Of a DNA stretch of 64,000 nt, positions 21,073 to 33,765 are shown piece by piece (position 1 is the stretch's first letter; every line of letters starts with the position of its first letter). This DNA is from Blasia pusilla. Taxonomy: Eukaryota; Marchantiophyta; Marchantiopsida; Blasiales. Both the position numbers and the translations under genes were made by a program. The notes below the pieces were generated by a model. The model was not told where the DNA came from, searched no databases, and worked only from the letters and a program-made list of their open reading frames with translations. Location of the stretch: contig CM114275.1 in NCBI GenBank assembly GCA_050084515.1, positions 16,120,001 through 16,184,000 of the forward strand, written 5' to 3'.

Positions 21073-21732
21073 CAACACATTAGGGCCATGTCGGGTCAGC
21101 CGATGTTTTTACATGCCAAGAGGTTGTGGTTGTTGGGAATTCAGGTTAACAAACCTGAAAACGTGACTGGTCTTCTATCAGGGAACCAGGGAAATCTTCA
21201 GACATGGGTCAGCCCCATAGTACATAGCAGTTCTAGTTCAGATTTTTTTCTAGCTGATATTGAGTGCAAGCGCTTGCATCCTCACTCCAGATTGTATTTG
21301 GATGAGTGGATTGTCTTAGGGTTTCCGTTGGAAACTTATAAGTGTCTATAACAGGCACCGATACATGCTGGATTTAATGTTGCATTCTCACCCAAGGCCC
21401 GGTTGGTGGGTGACCATGTATGGTTAGACTCTTACTTCCAGAAGAAGGGACAGACTGAATTTCTAGTGGTGGAAAACCAGGGAGGTAAGATGAATGTTGT
21501 CCGAATTAAGGACATTAAACATTTGATGGGGGCATCCAAACAGAACATGCTTGCCAAGATTGTTTGTACAATCCGGTTAAAAAGGAGAGTGTCCACCTCT
21601 GAGGAGAAGGACCCTGTTCCTTGGGTTATCGGAGTTACTCCTAAAAATATCTACCTTATCGACTGCATCGATGTGGATGACAAAGCACCGATTGGGAATG
21701 AGCACATTTCAGATTTGTCCAAGAAATCTTGA
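21073..21732 (+). pseudogene. Unrecognised open frame with one internal stop
   Basis: One frame runs from about GGRFKATKDQHIRAMSGQP through FLHAKRLWLLGIQVNKPENV and LYLDEWIVLGFPLETYKCL, a TAA at 21349-21351, then QAPIHAGFNVAFSPKARLVG, DHVWLDSYFQKKGQTEFLVV and PVPWVIGVTPKNIYLIDCID to a stop at 21732. No known domain was recognised. The exon probably starts at a splice acceptor since no good ATG opens it. The single stop in an otherwise clean 220-codon frame suggests recent loss. It may be the first part of the + strand gene of the MULE-like segment. Confidence 0.5.
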
Positions 21733-22390
21733 GTTCCATGACCCTTCTGAATTTATCCGGGGTATTCCTCGAACCTTGTTTTTCTGGAATTGTTTGTTTT
21801 ACTGAGTTTAGCGTGATTACATTTGCGGTATTTACATGGTACACCTGAATTCCTCATGCATGTATGTTGTTCCCCGTTGGCAAGGCTAACCAATTCGAGT
21901 CTTTGTCGTCTTGTGTTTGGCAGGTAGTTGGGGCTCCTCAAGACCTTGACCACGTGGGCCATGTTAGGTTTAGTGTAGAAGTAGGTTTTCTTATGTTTGT
22001 ATGCGTTCACACATTTACATATTTCGGATTCTTTGGGATGTTCATACTGATTCTTAGTGTGTCTCAGATGAAGTAGACATTCTATCAACTTTTCAGATAT
22101 AGATGACCGGTGACAACCAGAAATCCTCGCTTTTGGCTAAAGTATTATAGCCAAAACCAGAATTTTCTGGGATGGAATTTGAGGATATGTATCCTACAAA
22201 TTTCGGTAGGAGCTTAGGGGTATGGATGCGAGAGGAATTATGTATCTACATTCTAGATACTGCAATTCTAGCTCACATTTTTGCTTTCATTTTTAGAAGT
22301 AAGTTTTTAAATTCCAGCTTTGGATTCCAGCTTTAAATTCTAGCTATGCTTGTATCTGTTGGTGTGTTTACATGTGAGTGAGAACTCGTT

Positions 22391-25050
22391 GTGGATACAC
22401 TCCAGGTTGAAGCCCAACCAAAAAACATGTTTGCTGCATTTAGGGGCAAGAGTGTAGGTCCTCCAGAGAAACCAGCCGCACAAACCTCTCTTTGGTGGGA
22501 CCCGGTCGAGTGGGTTCATTATTGCTACTCAAAGGAGCATAAGCAATTCGTGTGCCTGTGCTCCAAGTGCATCGAGTACTTTCGTGGGCCAGAAACTTTT
22601 AACTCGCACATTGCATCACATTGGTTGAGGCCGGTGCCTGGAACACCAAGGGCGAGTGGTAAGAAGAAGGTGGAAGCAGACTACGACCGAGACGACATGG
22701 AGGATGAAGATGATGGTAAGGGTGTAGGACTTATTCTTCTTCATACGCAGTTAGTGAGATGGTAGCAATGTTTGGTGTATGTGCTCTATGATCCTCAAGA
22801 CTTCATTCATTTATGTTCCAAAATTGTGCAAGGAACCAGGCTACCCCATCTGCAGCCAACTTGCGTCTGCGAGGCACCGCGGCAAAGAACGCTGGGCTCA
22901 TCGCAGAAAATAGAAGAAGGCTGCTCTGTTCAGTAAAGCGAAGGAGCATTCGAAACGGGCAGCGGGCCCGTTTGTAACTATGCCCATTTTGCCAGATCTT
23001 TTGATTGCTTTTGAGGGCTATAGGACAGAAGAACACGGTCATATCTCATGGGCAGGTTTAGCTAGGATACACGAGTATGAGAAGGTCCGAGAGGAGCTAG
23101 AGGGTGCCCTTGTGTGCCCTACCACCACTGTCAGGGGATGGATTGAGTCGGGCCGCCGGCTTCTCCCTACTACTATCCCTCAGAGATAGAGGTCAGCGTT
23201 CCACCCATCTGGAGATGCATGGCCGCTTTCCATCATCTAGCCAGCATGTGTGGATCATGGATGACAGAACCGCATCGATGGGATGCTTGAGCCGAAACCA
23301 GTCAGCATCAGGTTGAACATTCCCTGCATGTTCTAGATGAAACGCGCCGAGCACAAAGGCATGCATGGTACACCAGTGAGGAGTACTACCTCCCACGCTT
23401 CAAGTTTAACTACAAGATCTGGAAAGAGAAGAGTAAACCTAGCATTCTTGCCAAGTTCAGGGACAAAGTCTCTCGCATGTATGTGGATGGGGTCGGCTGC
23501 TCCCTTGCTGATGCGGTTGTCCGGGTATAGTGCTGCTTCATTTCATGCAAATTTCTCAGTATGAGTTGTTGAAGAGTTGTGAGTTCATGATTTCCCATTG
23601 TATCCCTTGTAATTCCGCATTGTCTCTAACAACTTGTAGATGTGCAGGGTGGCCTGGATGTGGAAATCATAGATTCCAGTGACTCTGACTCAGATAGTAC
23701 ACATCTCCCAAGTCCTCAACCCACCACGCATAGTACCGGGCGCCATGTGATACACGAGGAGCAGGCGCCAAGCGAGGGTGGTGAGGAGGGTATTGCGGGA
23801 GATCATGTCGAGCAGAGTGAGGAGGACACTGTTTTGATTCAGATGCGGAGGAGACCAATGACGCTTCGGACACGTAACGTGCGTGGTGAGAAGGTGCAAC
23901 AGCATGGTAAGGGTGCGGTAGGATCTCGGAAATCCCGCCGACTGAACCCGGAAGTTGACATGGAAGTGGGTGAATCTAGCCCGGTCATGGATAGTCATGG
24001 GCCAGGTGATGAAGGCCCAATTGAAGACTCGCATACCCCCGATGAAGTGGTCTTGCAGGCGGATCCACAAATCATGGAAAGAGCACCCAAGGGCATGACT
24101 AAAGAAGAAAAAGCCCGAAGGAGGAGGATGATGATGGCTTCACAACAGGTATCTTGCATTCTGCTCATTTCTGTCGATGACATTTTTTTATTGTATGTCT
24201 TCGGACCATCTCCAGTAATTGTGCTTGTGTTGATATGTTGTAATGTGTTCAGAACCCTGCAGATGGGACTTTGAAGGACCGGGGCACAAGCCATGAAGAC
24301 CCTTTGGTCTTACCTTCGCAGGATGGTATTGAAGGGGTTAGTGCTGACGAATTTCACGCCACACCTTTACCGAGTTTGCAGACTCCAAAGATTGCGGCCT
24401 CTAGATGGGATGTCTTCAAGTCCTTGACCACCACGGGTGATCATATTTTGGTGAGTGTGTAGATGTATCATGCGATTTTACTGTTATGATTATTCTTTCA
24501 TCTGGTGATTGGCATTTAATCTCTCCGACCTGTGTGTGAACTTTCATTGCAGAGGTTGCTGTCATACTTTTTGATGTGTTTCCTCGGCGATTATGACGAC
24601 ATACCTTTGGACCACTTGCAAGTAATGTGTCACTTCTCTCTTTGGTCTTACTTTCCCTGGTGTCAATTCTTTACAAATGTGTTGTGTATATGATGGTTAC
24701 TACTATCTGAACATGGTTCTGTAGCGTATGTGTGTGCAGGTGACTTTCTGCAGAAATTTTCAAGCATTTTGGCGGGAGTTCATATCATCATATTTTTCGG
24801 ATGTTTAGGACTTAGTTCATGATCAGGGCGATTCCTTAGAGTAAGTATAGGAGAGTTCCTACCTGACACGTAGGCTTTGAAGTTCTGTCTTTCTGCTTTG
24901 GACAAACCAGAAACGGGCAGATTTCTGTTCTTAATGTATGGCCTTATGGTTCTTCTATTTTGTGCAGGTGCAATGCAGGCCGTTTGGTGTATCGCTTCTG
25001 GGGCACATTTTCCCTTACCATTTTCTGTGTTATGAAGGTCTATCCAAGAA
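22391..25050 (+). CDS. Uncharacterised multi-exon C2H2 zinc-finger gene
   Basis: Likely exons: 22391-22713 (MFAAFRGKSVGPPEK, then CSKC-x12-H-x3-H and an acidic end at donor GTAAGG); about 23312-23531 (RRAQRHAWYTSEEYYLPRF, FRDKVSRMYVDGVGCS); about 23645-24150 (VEIIDSSDSDSDS, charged, ending KARRRRMMMASQQ at donor GTATCT); 24252-24449; 24553-24621 (LLSYFLMCFLGDYDDIP); about 24740-24840; and 24968-25049. Several boundaries have AG/GT signals. The zinc finger has a second copy at 9995-10423. A stop (DV*D) in the 24740-24840 exon and the uncertain region 22975-23190 leave open whether the gene is intact. It converges on the MULE transposase. Function unknown; DNA binding is an inference from the finger. 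Confidence 0.5.
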
Positions 25051-26271
25051 GGTTAGGTTACCTTAGTTGGGCTATAGGTCATGGTCTGCTGAACTATTGT
25101 GGATGAAATGGTATGGACCAAAAGGATACCATTGTCAATCAAATTAATCATACAACTTGCAGAGCTATTCTTGATCTTTGTCCCTAAGTTTGTACTCTTG
25201 AATGATATCTAAACAAATTCCTCCTTACCTTATTCCGATGTGTCTTACATGTTATGAATGATCACATGTGCTTCCACCTGTAATTGGTGTTCGGTAAACT
25301 TTGTAATCCTGTGAGGATCAATGTTTTGTCCCATGCTTGTCGATTCCTGAATTTCCAAGAAAGTAAAGCACTCATGTGTAATCACCTCATGAATAGATAG
25401 AGTCCATGACACCTGTTCAAAAAAAAAAAGACAAATGGTAAAACACTCAGAGCAAATACAAGTTTAGTGATCATAAATGCAGTGACACGAAAAATGTATG
25501 AACAGCGAAATGTAGGTGCTCATTCATGAACACCTCAAAGGCTGTGTTTCAAGGGCATTTGCTTCATACATCGGACTATCAATTCTAGCCTTCTTGTTGC
25601 GTACCCCCCAATCGTCAATCCACTGTGACAATCTCGGTTAGATACGATTTTAATCAAGCCCTAATTAGGGGAAGGTCACCTCACACCGCTAAATGTTTAT
25701 TTAAGAGGCACGACCCTCAGGGGTAGGGTTCGTGGGCCTTCTGAGGTGTTTTTTTTTAGTTACGACTATAGAAGTAGTCAGAACTATATTACAGAAGTTC
25801 TCTAAAATTGACACAAGCGCGTGGCGGTGCGGACATGCCCCTAAACGCGAAGCGCACGGTGTTGCGGACGTGGTTCGGGTTCAAAAACACCTCGTTGCGG
25901 ACGTGGTTCGGGTTCAAACATACCTCGTACGTTTACTACATCCATAGAAAACCGACTGTGGTAATTACTAAGGTTTGGATGCTTGAATATTAATTGAATT
26001 GGCATCGAGTACAACTATTACTATACAAAACCGTGAAGACAGGTTACTATGGTTCACAATATGGCCTACATGATGGTTACTATCGTTTGGATGCTTGCGT
26101 AAAAACAGAACATGATTGCTCGCCGTACATGAAAATGGGACATGGTGGACATGAACATGAGAAGGGAACACATTTCTCGTGCGTAAACATCCGGTACATA
26201 AAAAATACATTTTTTTTGTTGAACACCACATTTCTTGTGTTCTGTGCTAATATGTGAAATTCGGAAATGCT
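25051..26271. other. Intergenic stretch between converging genes
   Basis: AT-rich, with a short direct repeat of GCGGACGTGGTTCGGGTTCAAA (about 25865 and 25897). No gene supported. It holds the probable 3' ends of the two converging genes. Confidence 0.5.
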
Positions 26272-29200
26272 TCATGAATCATGAATATGGGAATCTTGTA
26301 CTACATACAAATTATTCGGTCTTCTTGAGTACTCATCCGTTTGACTACCCTCCGCAACATATCGCTCTTCATCCAACAGACTATCAAGTATGACATCTGC
26401 AGTGGTTCTCTTTGTAGTCATGCTGATTTTGTAGTTCTTATGTGGCCTTGTATCAACCAGAGGCCATTCTGATTGTTGAGTATTCTCCTTAGTTGCCTCG
26501 CTTTCATATTGGCTCACGATAGCGTCCAAATCAAGATGATTACATGCATCTGCTTCCAATTCCGCCTCCATGTTCTGATATTTTGATCGTTTCACTCTGG
26601 GAAAGGACTCCACCTGATTCATTGTTGCTTGGGGTTGATTCTTCCGTGTGGAACGTGTGGAATGTGAATTCCTTCTCTGATGCATCCGCTCAAACCAACC
26701 CATCCGCCGACGCAGCCGACGATCTTGAGAATTGCCTCCAACAAAGGGTTCAGGGAAGTGTTGTCCAATGTTCATTACATTTTTTGGAAGTTATGTGTTC
26801 GTCTCTATCCGCGCCTTCAGGTTCAGAAGTGAGTCCATATCCTTCTGCAAAAGTACATACAAATGTTCAAGAAGAACACTGCAGAATGGGACTCCAATGG
26901 TTGTGGCCAAGCATTTTTCCACCATCTCTCGAACATCTTCTTGAGTTGTTGCTTGTGATACAACTGTAGGAGTAGTAGCTTGCACCTCTTCTGGATAACC
27001 AACACCGTAAGACAAGTCTGATTCCACTGGTGTGTCTCCATGTTGCTCCTGTGCATGCCTTTGCACCATGTTTTCCAACCCACCAGCTTTACTACCAAAA
27101 CGTGTGCCAAGGAAAGACAACAACTCTACTTTAGAGTGCCCACTCAACAGTAAGCACTTCACCTGATACAATTAAAAAAGTCTCAGTAGGCTGCATGTAA
27201 AATCCTCGTACATCTAGTGCAGGAATAAGACATACTTAATACATAGGATTGTTTGATTTCAGGAGGGACTATAGCTTGGTCACCAACTCTGGGGTGCAAG
27301 AAACACACCTGATGTTTGCACATGAATCCTTCATTGGCACGAGAGCATGTACAAGCAACATCTTTCTTGTCGTAGTCAACCACATCATACCAATAGTCGG
27401 GCTTGGAGCAACTCTTCACCATTGCGCATTTCCTCCCATCTACCAATTGAAATGTGACATGGCTCTCTGGGATATCATTTGCCCTTCTAATAGCCATGAG
27501 AATGACTTTCTGGATTGCCTTGTTCCTCACCATACCCTCTCGTTTCAAAAATCCCAAGTACCAAAAGAAATCTTGTACTTCCCCGCATAAGATCTGCACA
27601 AGCCATATGAGCTTCCTGGTGGGTTTTCTAGGCATGCTAGAAGTGAGATGCATCTTCAGAGTGTGGTGCCACCTTTCTATCGCGGCATTTGTATCTTGGT
27701 TGGATCTTGCATGCTTACGATAGCCCTTTGCCCAAGTAACAATCTTAGGATGCCAATAGTTTAAATAGTATTTCACAAAGTGACGTTCAGTTGCAGCCCA
27801 CTTGCGCATGAAACGATACGAGACATCCACAGGATCTGGGACAGACAACCATTGCTTAATTAATATGAACCCTACTCCCACAACGGACATAGCTCAGAAA
27901 CAATGAAACAAACTACTATTATTGACTCACATAGAACATACCTTCTTCACGTGAGTACATGATACCACCCAAGTCCCTGTTCATATCTGCTTTTCTAATT
28001 GGACAACGGACTTGTTGGTGCAATTGCTTTAACCAATTCTTCCTGACATGCCATAGACACTGGTCTATGGGAACATCAGGGAAGACTTCTCTGATTGCAG
28101 ATTGTTCCTCTTTGGAGTCGTCAACTATGAAGCATGACGGTTTCCAACCGGGGCTACCAACCGACGCAAAATCTCTTGTCATATATGTATCTGCCCAATC
28201 CTTGATATGGACCAATGCATCCACTAGATCCCGATGTTGATGCCTCTGTAAAATGGCCCATACTAGAGGTAATCCGTTCAAACTTGTCAAAACCAAAGAA
28301 CGTGAATAGCCGATCTCTGTGAACATAGAAAAGAGTGTGTTCAGAACCGATTGTTCATGTACATATCTATTAAAGTGAACACAACGTTCCAAATGTTACC
28401 ATTTCTGCCAGATCGTGCAGCAATTTTCAAATGATAGCACAGAAGTAATATAGCCTATAAACTCCTCTAAGAGAATGACATTACAGTTCCGAGGCCCTGA
28501 AATTACCTCATATGTGTTTGTGCCATGAGTGGCATCCATGGAGATGGCTCCACCGTTACCAAGATGCAAAAGATTCTGAAGCATCCAAGGTGTAGAAATG
28601 ACCAGGATGAAAGGTTGGCCTAAACTTGAAATGGCCTCCTCAGAGTGTATGACATTTTCAGGATGAGCTGCAACCCAATGTTGGATTGCAGTGGCGTCAT
28701 CGGTTCCATCATACCCCCCTTCGCGTCTTCGCATTGAATGCTTGATATTAAGGATGTCTTGTGGTTTTAACATGGCGTCCCTACCCCAAGCTTGTGCCTG
28801 ATTAGGATTATCGAGAACGTGTTCACGAATCCATCTCCTATGCTCCTTCATGATATTTAAGGGGCTCACGTTCACTCGCAATAACCGTTCAACAAAATCC
28901 CTACAATGAGAACTCAACTTCGGGGCAACAATAGCATTCGCAATGTCCGCAGTCCTGTCTAAGTCCCCATGGCAAATACAGCCCGCCTTATCGACATGCT
29001 TGGAATGCATATGCCTCAACATAGAACACCCAGGGTGGTCCTTTGAGGTTACAACGGCAAAGTGAAATTGGCATCCACGTCCCTGAGACAGCCCAAAGCC
29101 GTGTACTTTGGCTTTCGGCCTACTACCCTTACCTCCCTTGCAACAAGAGTTTGAATCAAAAACCTCACTTGGCAGAGAGGTCCAGACGGTATTCCTATGA

Positions 29201-29444
29201 TCCTGGGGTCCATATGAACACTAGTATCGAACTGTAACATGTATGTTCCCTGATTTGTCGGTATTCCTTTTCCTAAATGTGGTCTTTGTTCTTCACCATG
29301 AATGAAGTCTTCAACCCTATCTGAGGGAATCCATGCCTCTTTTCTATTGCCATACCAAATCAAATGCTCGCTCAAAAGGACCAGGAGAGGGTTTTGGATA
29401 ACATCGCATTCAAATGCATTTGAATATTTCTTGAATTTCACCAT
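26272..29444 (-). CDS. Mutator-like (MULE) transposase, multi-exon
   Basis: Exons on the - strand: 29444 to about 29100 (MVKFKKYSNAFECDV), continuing in another frame through CQFHFAVVTSKDHPGCSML and HMHSKH to MDATHGTNTYE near 28506 (first catalytic D; donor GTAATT); about 28319-27945 with CFIVDDSKEEQSAI (second D) and CLWHVRKNW; about 27855-27292 with NAAIERWHHTLK (E) and the SWIM finger CTCSRANEGFMCKHQ; about 27158-26820; and a C-terminal part to 26272. The D-D-E triad and the C-x-C...C-x-H SWIM zinc finger are readable. One apparent frameshift near 29050-29130 may be an unrecognised splice. It starts about 650 bp inside the right terminal repeat, as MULE transposases do, and would mobilise the segment. 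Confidence 0.75.
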
Positions 29445-30091
29445 GGCTATAAGTTGTTCAGGGATTCAAGTCAGGCTCCAATTAAAAGCAGACTTCAAGT
29501 GCAGGCTTAAAGTGTGAATTCTGTCCATTCGACTGGCAAGACCGGACAAGATACATAAATGGAACCGAACACCAAAATTATAGTGCACATAATAATAGAC
29601 ATGTTTTCCTGGATTACGATCTAAGCTTTTATCTATCACCATGGCTGAATGTGTGGCACCGATAGCTACTTACGTGCAAATTGGCAAATGATACTTAGGG
29701 ACGCAAACAATCTCTTACATGAAAGTTACGGAGTGGACCCCATCCGCCTAATCCGGCTTGAAATCCGCGGTCCGCAGCTCGCAGCAGTTCGACTTAGAAC
29801 TAATCAAGCTCGTAATGAAATGCTAATACGCTGATAATCAGCTAATCACGGTCTCTGCTCTTCCTCGTTCCGTGTTTCTCCTGGCGCGCCCTTCGTCTAG
29901 CCACGTTCCGGATCTTCTGCTCGTAATCAAATGCTAATCCCTCCGTATTCGGTTTCTACCGCTCTTCTCCGTTCGTTCCAAAATGATCGAATCCCCTAAT
30001 TCCCGCCCTAATACCCGTCGACAAATTACATCGTCATTTGAATCGACGACGTAGTACGGACGGACGCCGTCCGTCCGATTAGCGCCGTCTC
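29445..30091. promoter_or_regulatory. Transposase upstream region inside the right terminal repeat
   Basis: Probable promoter and 5' UTR of the transposase gene. CTCGTAAT(G/C)AAATGCTAAT occurs twice (about 29809 and 29921). No coding region seen. The promoter assignment is from position only. Confidence 0.35.
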
Positions 30092-30287
30092 GTTTAGATC
30101 CATCCGTCTCCGGACGGCGTCCGTCTCCGAACGCTGTCCTCCCTGTCCTCCGCCGCGACCTCTTTACCCTCCGTCGCGACCTCTCCATCCCGGGGCTCCC
30201 GAACTTGAAACCTAGGCCCGACTCAGCTCGAGGTAGACGTTACCCTAGGCGCCTTCAATGCGATTCCGGGACAAAGTATGGCCTTCG
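30092..30287 (-). repeat. Right terminal inverted repeat
   Basis: Reverse complement of 17385-17580 with about five mismatches (such as one A/G in GGGTAGCGTC versus GGGTAACGTC). It ends at CCTTCG, 30287. Confidence 0.85.
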
Positions 30288-32007
30288 TCTCCCGACCCAG
30301 CCGACCCGCCTAGCGATGAGTAGCTAGTCTGGGCTAAACCGAGGTTATCTATGGCTTTTGGCAATTAGCTGCCCTCCACTCCACCACACTCTCCTGGATG
30401 TAATGAATGGCATTAATGCAATTCTTAATGTGCTTATCCAAGTAGAAGGTTAAGGGATAAATAGGCGCGAGGGAAAGTGGAGAGGAGGCCAAACCCTCAT
30501 CCTGAAGCGCGAGCGCGCACGATCGGAAGAACGGATCGAACAGTGGACGCAGCGGGATTTCGCGTTCATAATGCGCGAAATGAGAGAGAGGGCGTCGCTG
30601 ACGATTCTCGCTCTCGTCGAGCGCGGATGCGTGAATGTCGATTGATTCCCGAAAGCATGGCAGCGAGCGAGCGCGGATGCGGGGATGTCGACAGGCTCCC
30701 AAAAGCATGGCAGCGAGGGACAGACAGTCAGAGATCCATTGCACCTCCAGAGCGCGGACGGGAATCGCCTCATCCTGCGGAATCCTACCCGGAGGCGACT
30801 TCCAGATAGAGCCCTGGACTCTGGAGAGCGAGTGCGGCACTCCTTCCTTTCGGTCCTTTACGAGTGAGTAATGAGCAATGAAGACTCCCCCCTCCCATCA
30901 TCGATTCATCATGAAGGCAAAGGCAAAGGGCTGTGCGCGAAGGTTCGGGCGGGGCCGCGCGAGAAAGCGCCTGCCAGTCCAGGATCTGGAGGGTCGGGAC
31001 CGAGCTGCTGTGTATGGGCCCTAGCTACTCTGCCAAACGGATCCCGAACCTGGAAAGAACGAGATCGTCGTCCACGGGCAGCGCATGAAGTTTCCTGGGG
31101 CTGCCATATCTCGAAAGCAGATGATCAGCAGGTCGTGTGTCGGTGATCAGCCAGTCATGAGTTCCATGGCGCGAGAGAAAGTCAACCGCATCCGCCTCCG
31201 CCGGCAGAGCTGCTCTCCGGACTCCGGACGAGGAATCGCGTTCTGCGGTCGTCCCGGATCCGCCTCACTTGTATCATTTGTTTCGAGCTCTCATGCGTTC
31301 CCCGTCCGCGCTCGACGAATGGAGGGGGAAGTCTAAAAAGCGGAGGGGGATTCTCCGTCCTCTGTAATCCACCGCTCCGAGACGTCAAAGCAGGCAGAGC
31401 AGAGAGAGAGAGAGATGCGGCAGGAAAATTCGCCAAACGGGAGAGGAGAGGGGAGTGGAGGGGGGGATTTTGTCCAGAGGAGAGGATCCGTTGATTGGTG
31501 GACGGGACGAGAGCTGCTTTATCGCTCGAGGTGGCGCTATTGATTGCTGTAGCACGGCGGCCCTGATGTGGGGTGATGTTGAAGTCCCCACGCATCTCGG
31601 AGAAGCCATCCGCGAAGAGAAGAGCGGTGGTGGCCACAGCTCCCGGGAAATTTCTCCGGAGAATTTGACGCGTAGGGAGGACGGCCGAGCTGTGTGCTGA
31701 AAGATGACGGTTCGGCCAGCCGCAATTTTTCCCAGGAGAAGTGGATACTTCAATTAAAGGGCGGGCGATGAGAGGAGACCAGAGGAGCAGCGGCCGCTTA
31801 CGGACTCTCGGAAGAGTGAGCTCTTCGGAGTCCGGATCGATCGGCTCGCGCTGCCGTTGCCGCCAGGTCGAGGAAACTGTGAGAAACGAACTGCAGTGCT
31901 GCATGGGTAGTACCCGGTAGACGTATGCACCAGTCGCCCGGAGAGTCCGAACACCACAGCAGGGAGGCAGGGAGGAGTGCGAAGTGGAAGGGCGGATCGG
32001 AGCGGAA
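30288..32007 (+). promoter_or_regulatory. GC-rich upstream region of the AZG permease gene
   Basis: No credible gene. Composition shifts to high GC from about 30500 to the permease start, typical of a host gene 5' region. A 50-bp tandem duplication (GCGCGGATGC at 30621 and 30671) and a short GA repeat near 31400 are present. It likely holds promoter and 5' UTR; the transcription start cannot be placed. Confidence 0.4.
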
Positions 32008-33765
32008 ATGACGAATAGCACGAGAGGAGGGACGTTGACGGCCTGGAGATCATGGAAGGACGAATTGAACGCGGGATTCAACAACAGCAAAGTGGGGAAG
32101 TACTTCAAGCTGGACAAGCGCGGGAGCAACTTCACCACCGAGCTCCGAGCAGGCACGGCCACGTTTCTGACCATGGCTTACATTCTGGCCGTCAACGCGA
32201 GTATTCTGACGGACTCCGGAGGTACCTGTTCGGTGGCCGATTGCCTCCCGGTGTGTAGCGCATCAGGCTTCTCCCCCGAAACCTGTCCGGGTCCTCTCGT
32301 GCAACCGGGGCCTGAATGCAAGTTCCCTCCCGTGAACGAGGGCTACCAAAACTGTCTGAGCGGCGTGAAGAAGGATTTAATCGTCGCCACTGCCGTCTCT
32401 GCTTTGATCGGGAGCTTTATCATGGGAGCCTGCGCGAACTTGCCCCTCGCGCTCGCTCCCGGTATGGGAACCAACGCCTACTTCGCATACACTGTCGTCG
32501 GATTCCACGGATCCGGAAGCATTCCTTACAAGAGTGCGCTGACTGCGGTGTTCGTGGAAGGTTTCATTTTCCTTCTCCTCGCCCTGCTGGGATTCCGGAC
32601 CAGGATTGCGAGGATGATCCCCAAGCCCGTTCGTCTGTCTACCTCGGCCGGAATCGGCTTCTTCCTGGCCTTCATAGGCCTTCAGAACAACGAGGGCGTT
32701 GGACTCATAGGCTACGACGCCTCCACGCTCGTTACTCTGGCGGCGTGCCCTGCGGATTACCGAGCTTCCGTCGCCCCCGTGGTGACGATCAACGGGACCC
32801 TGGCCCTCATACCCGATGCCGCTGCCTCGGGGGCCATATGGTGCACCAAACACCGAATGGAGAGCCCGACTTTCTGGCTGGGCGTGGTGGGATTTGTGAT
32901 AATCGGATATGCGCTGATGAACAACGTCAAGGGGGGCATCATCTATGGAATCGTGTTCGTGACGGCCATTTCGTGGTTCAGGAACACGAAAGTGACGTAC
33001 TTCCCTGATACGATCGATGGCAACGAGAAATACGACTACTTCAAGCGGGTCGTGGACGCTCACAAAATCGAGCGGACCGCGGGCGCTTTCAGCTTCGAAG
33101 GTTTCGATACGAGCGGTCTCTGGGTGGCGCTCATCACTTTCCTGTATGTGGACATTCTGGACACCACGGGTACTCTCTTCTCCATGGCGAAATTCTCCGG
33201 GACCATGGACGAACATGGGAACTTCGAGGGACAGTACTTCGCGTTCATGAGCGATGCCACGGCAATTATCATAGGTGCCTGTCTCGGCACTTCTCCAGTC
33301 ACAACATTCATCGAGTCTTCCACAGGCATTCGCGAAGGAGGGAAGACGGGGCTTACGGCAGTCACAGTTTCCGCCTGGTTTCTCATCTCCATCTTCTTCA
33401 CTCCTCTGCTAGCGTCCATCCCGCCGTGGGCAGTAGGCCCTCCGCTGGTGTTGGTGGGTGTCATGATGATGAAATCCGTCGTGGAAATTCAATGGGATAA
33501 CATGAGGGAAGCGATTCCCGCTTTCCTCACCATCATCCTCATGCCGCTCACGTACTCAATTGCTTACGGATTGATCGGTGGCATCGGTTCCTACATAGCC
33601 TTGCACTTGTGGGATTGGTTTCAACTCGGCATCAACACAACGCGCTTCAAGCTGGGCCCCGCAAACGAGCGTCTGGTGACAGATCTTGCCGCAGATGATC
33701 GAGCCAAAGTTCCCCACTCGGGAATTATCCAACCGGATAACGAGTTTAGAGATGCAACAGTGTGA
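32008..33765 (+). CDS. AZG: AZG-type adenine/guanine (purine) permease
   Basis: A 585-residue intronless frame starts at the ATG at 32008 ([10 protein letters not shown]); the upstream in-frame extension has only a GTG. It matches the plant AzgA-like family, which imports purines and, in Arabidopsis, cytokinin-type adenine derivatives by proton symport at cell membranes. The N-terminus [37 protein letters not shown] (about residue 149), [15 protein letters not shown] and [20 protein letters not shown] (about residue 427) are family signatures. About 12-14 hydrophobic segments fit a polytopic protein. Length equals the plant family (about 580). GC-rich codon use contrasts with the flanking AT-rich transposons. 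No damage seen. AZG1 versus AZG2 cannot be settled by eye. Confidence 0.93.
   Translation: MTNSTRGGTLTAWRSWKDELNAGFNNSKVGKYFKLDKRGSNFTTELRAGTATFLTMAYILAVNASILTDSGGTCSVADCLPVCSASGFSPETCPGPLVQPGPECKFPPVNEGYQNCLSGVKKDLIVATAVSALIGSFIMGACANLPLALAPGMGTNAYFAYTVVGFHGSGSIPYKSALTAVFVEGFIFLLLALLGFRTRIARMIPKPVRLSTSAGIGFFLAFIGLQNNEGVGLIGYDASTLVTLAACPADYRASVAPVVTINGTLALIPDAAASGAIWCTKHRMESPTFWLGVVGFVIIGYALMNNVKGGIIYGIVFVTAISWFRNTKVTYFPDTIDGNEKYDYFKRVVDAHKIERTAGAFSFEGFDTSGLWVALITFLYVDILDTTGTLFSMAKFSGTMDEHGNFEGQYFAFMSDATAIIIGACLGTSPVTTFIESSTGIREGGKTGLTAVTVSAWFLISIFFTPLLASIPPWAVGPPLVLVGVMMMKSVVEIQWDNMREAIPAFLTIILMPLTYSIAYGLIGGIGSYIALHLWDWFQLGINTTRFKLGPANERLVTDLAADDRAKVPHSGIIQPDNEFRDATV

Larger units (their letters stand above)
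17385..30287. mobile_element. 12.9-kb MULE-like segment bounded by 196-bp inverted repeats
   Basis: 196-bp inverted repeats at 17385-17580 and 30092-30287 match with about five mismatches by hand count, and both end abruptly at the same base (CGAAGGCCATACTTTG). Inside are a Mutator-like transposase gene on the - strand near the right end, a multi-exon zinc-finger gene on the + strand converging on it, a subtilase exon and a minisatellite. This resembles MuDR, where two genes converge from the terminal repeats. No 9-bp target duplication is visible (AGTTACCAT left, TCTCCCGAC right), so true termini are likely but not proven. Confidence 0.7.

Noticed and set aside
17376-30296. 9-bp target duplication of the MULE-like segment
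   Set aside because: AGTTACCAT and TCTCCCGAC do not match, nor do nearby shifts.
31984-32007. Earlier start for the permease at 31984
   Set aside because: The codon is GTG; the first ATG in frame is at 32008 and gives the family length.
31182-32174. 330-residue - strand frame overlapping the permease start
   Set aside because: Shadow frame in GC-rich DNA on the other strand of the 5' region; no domain.
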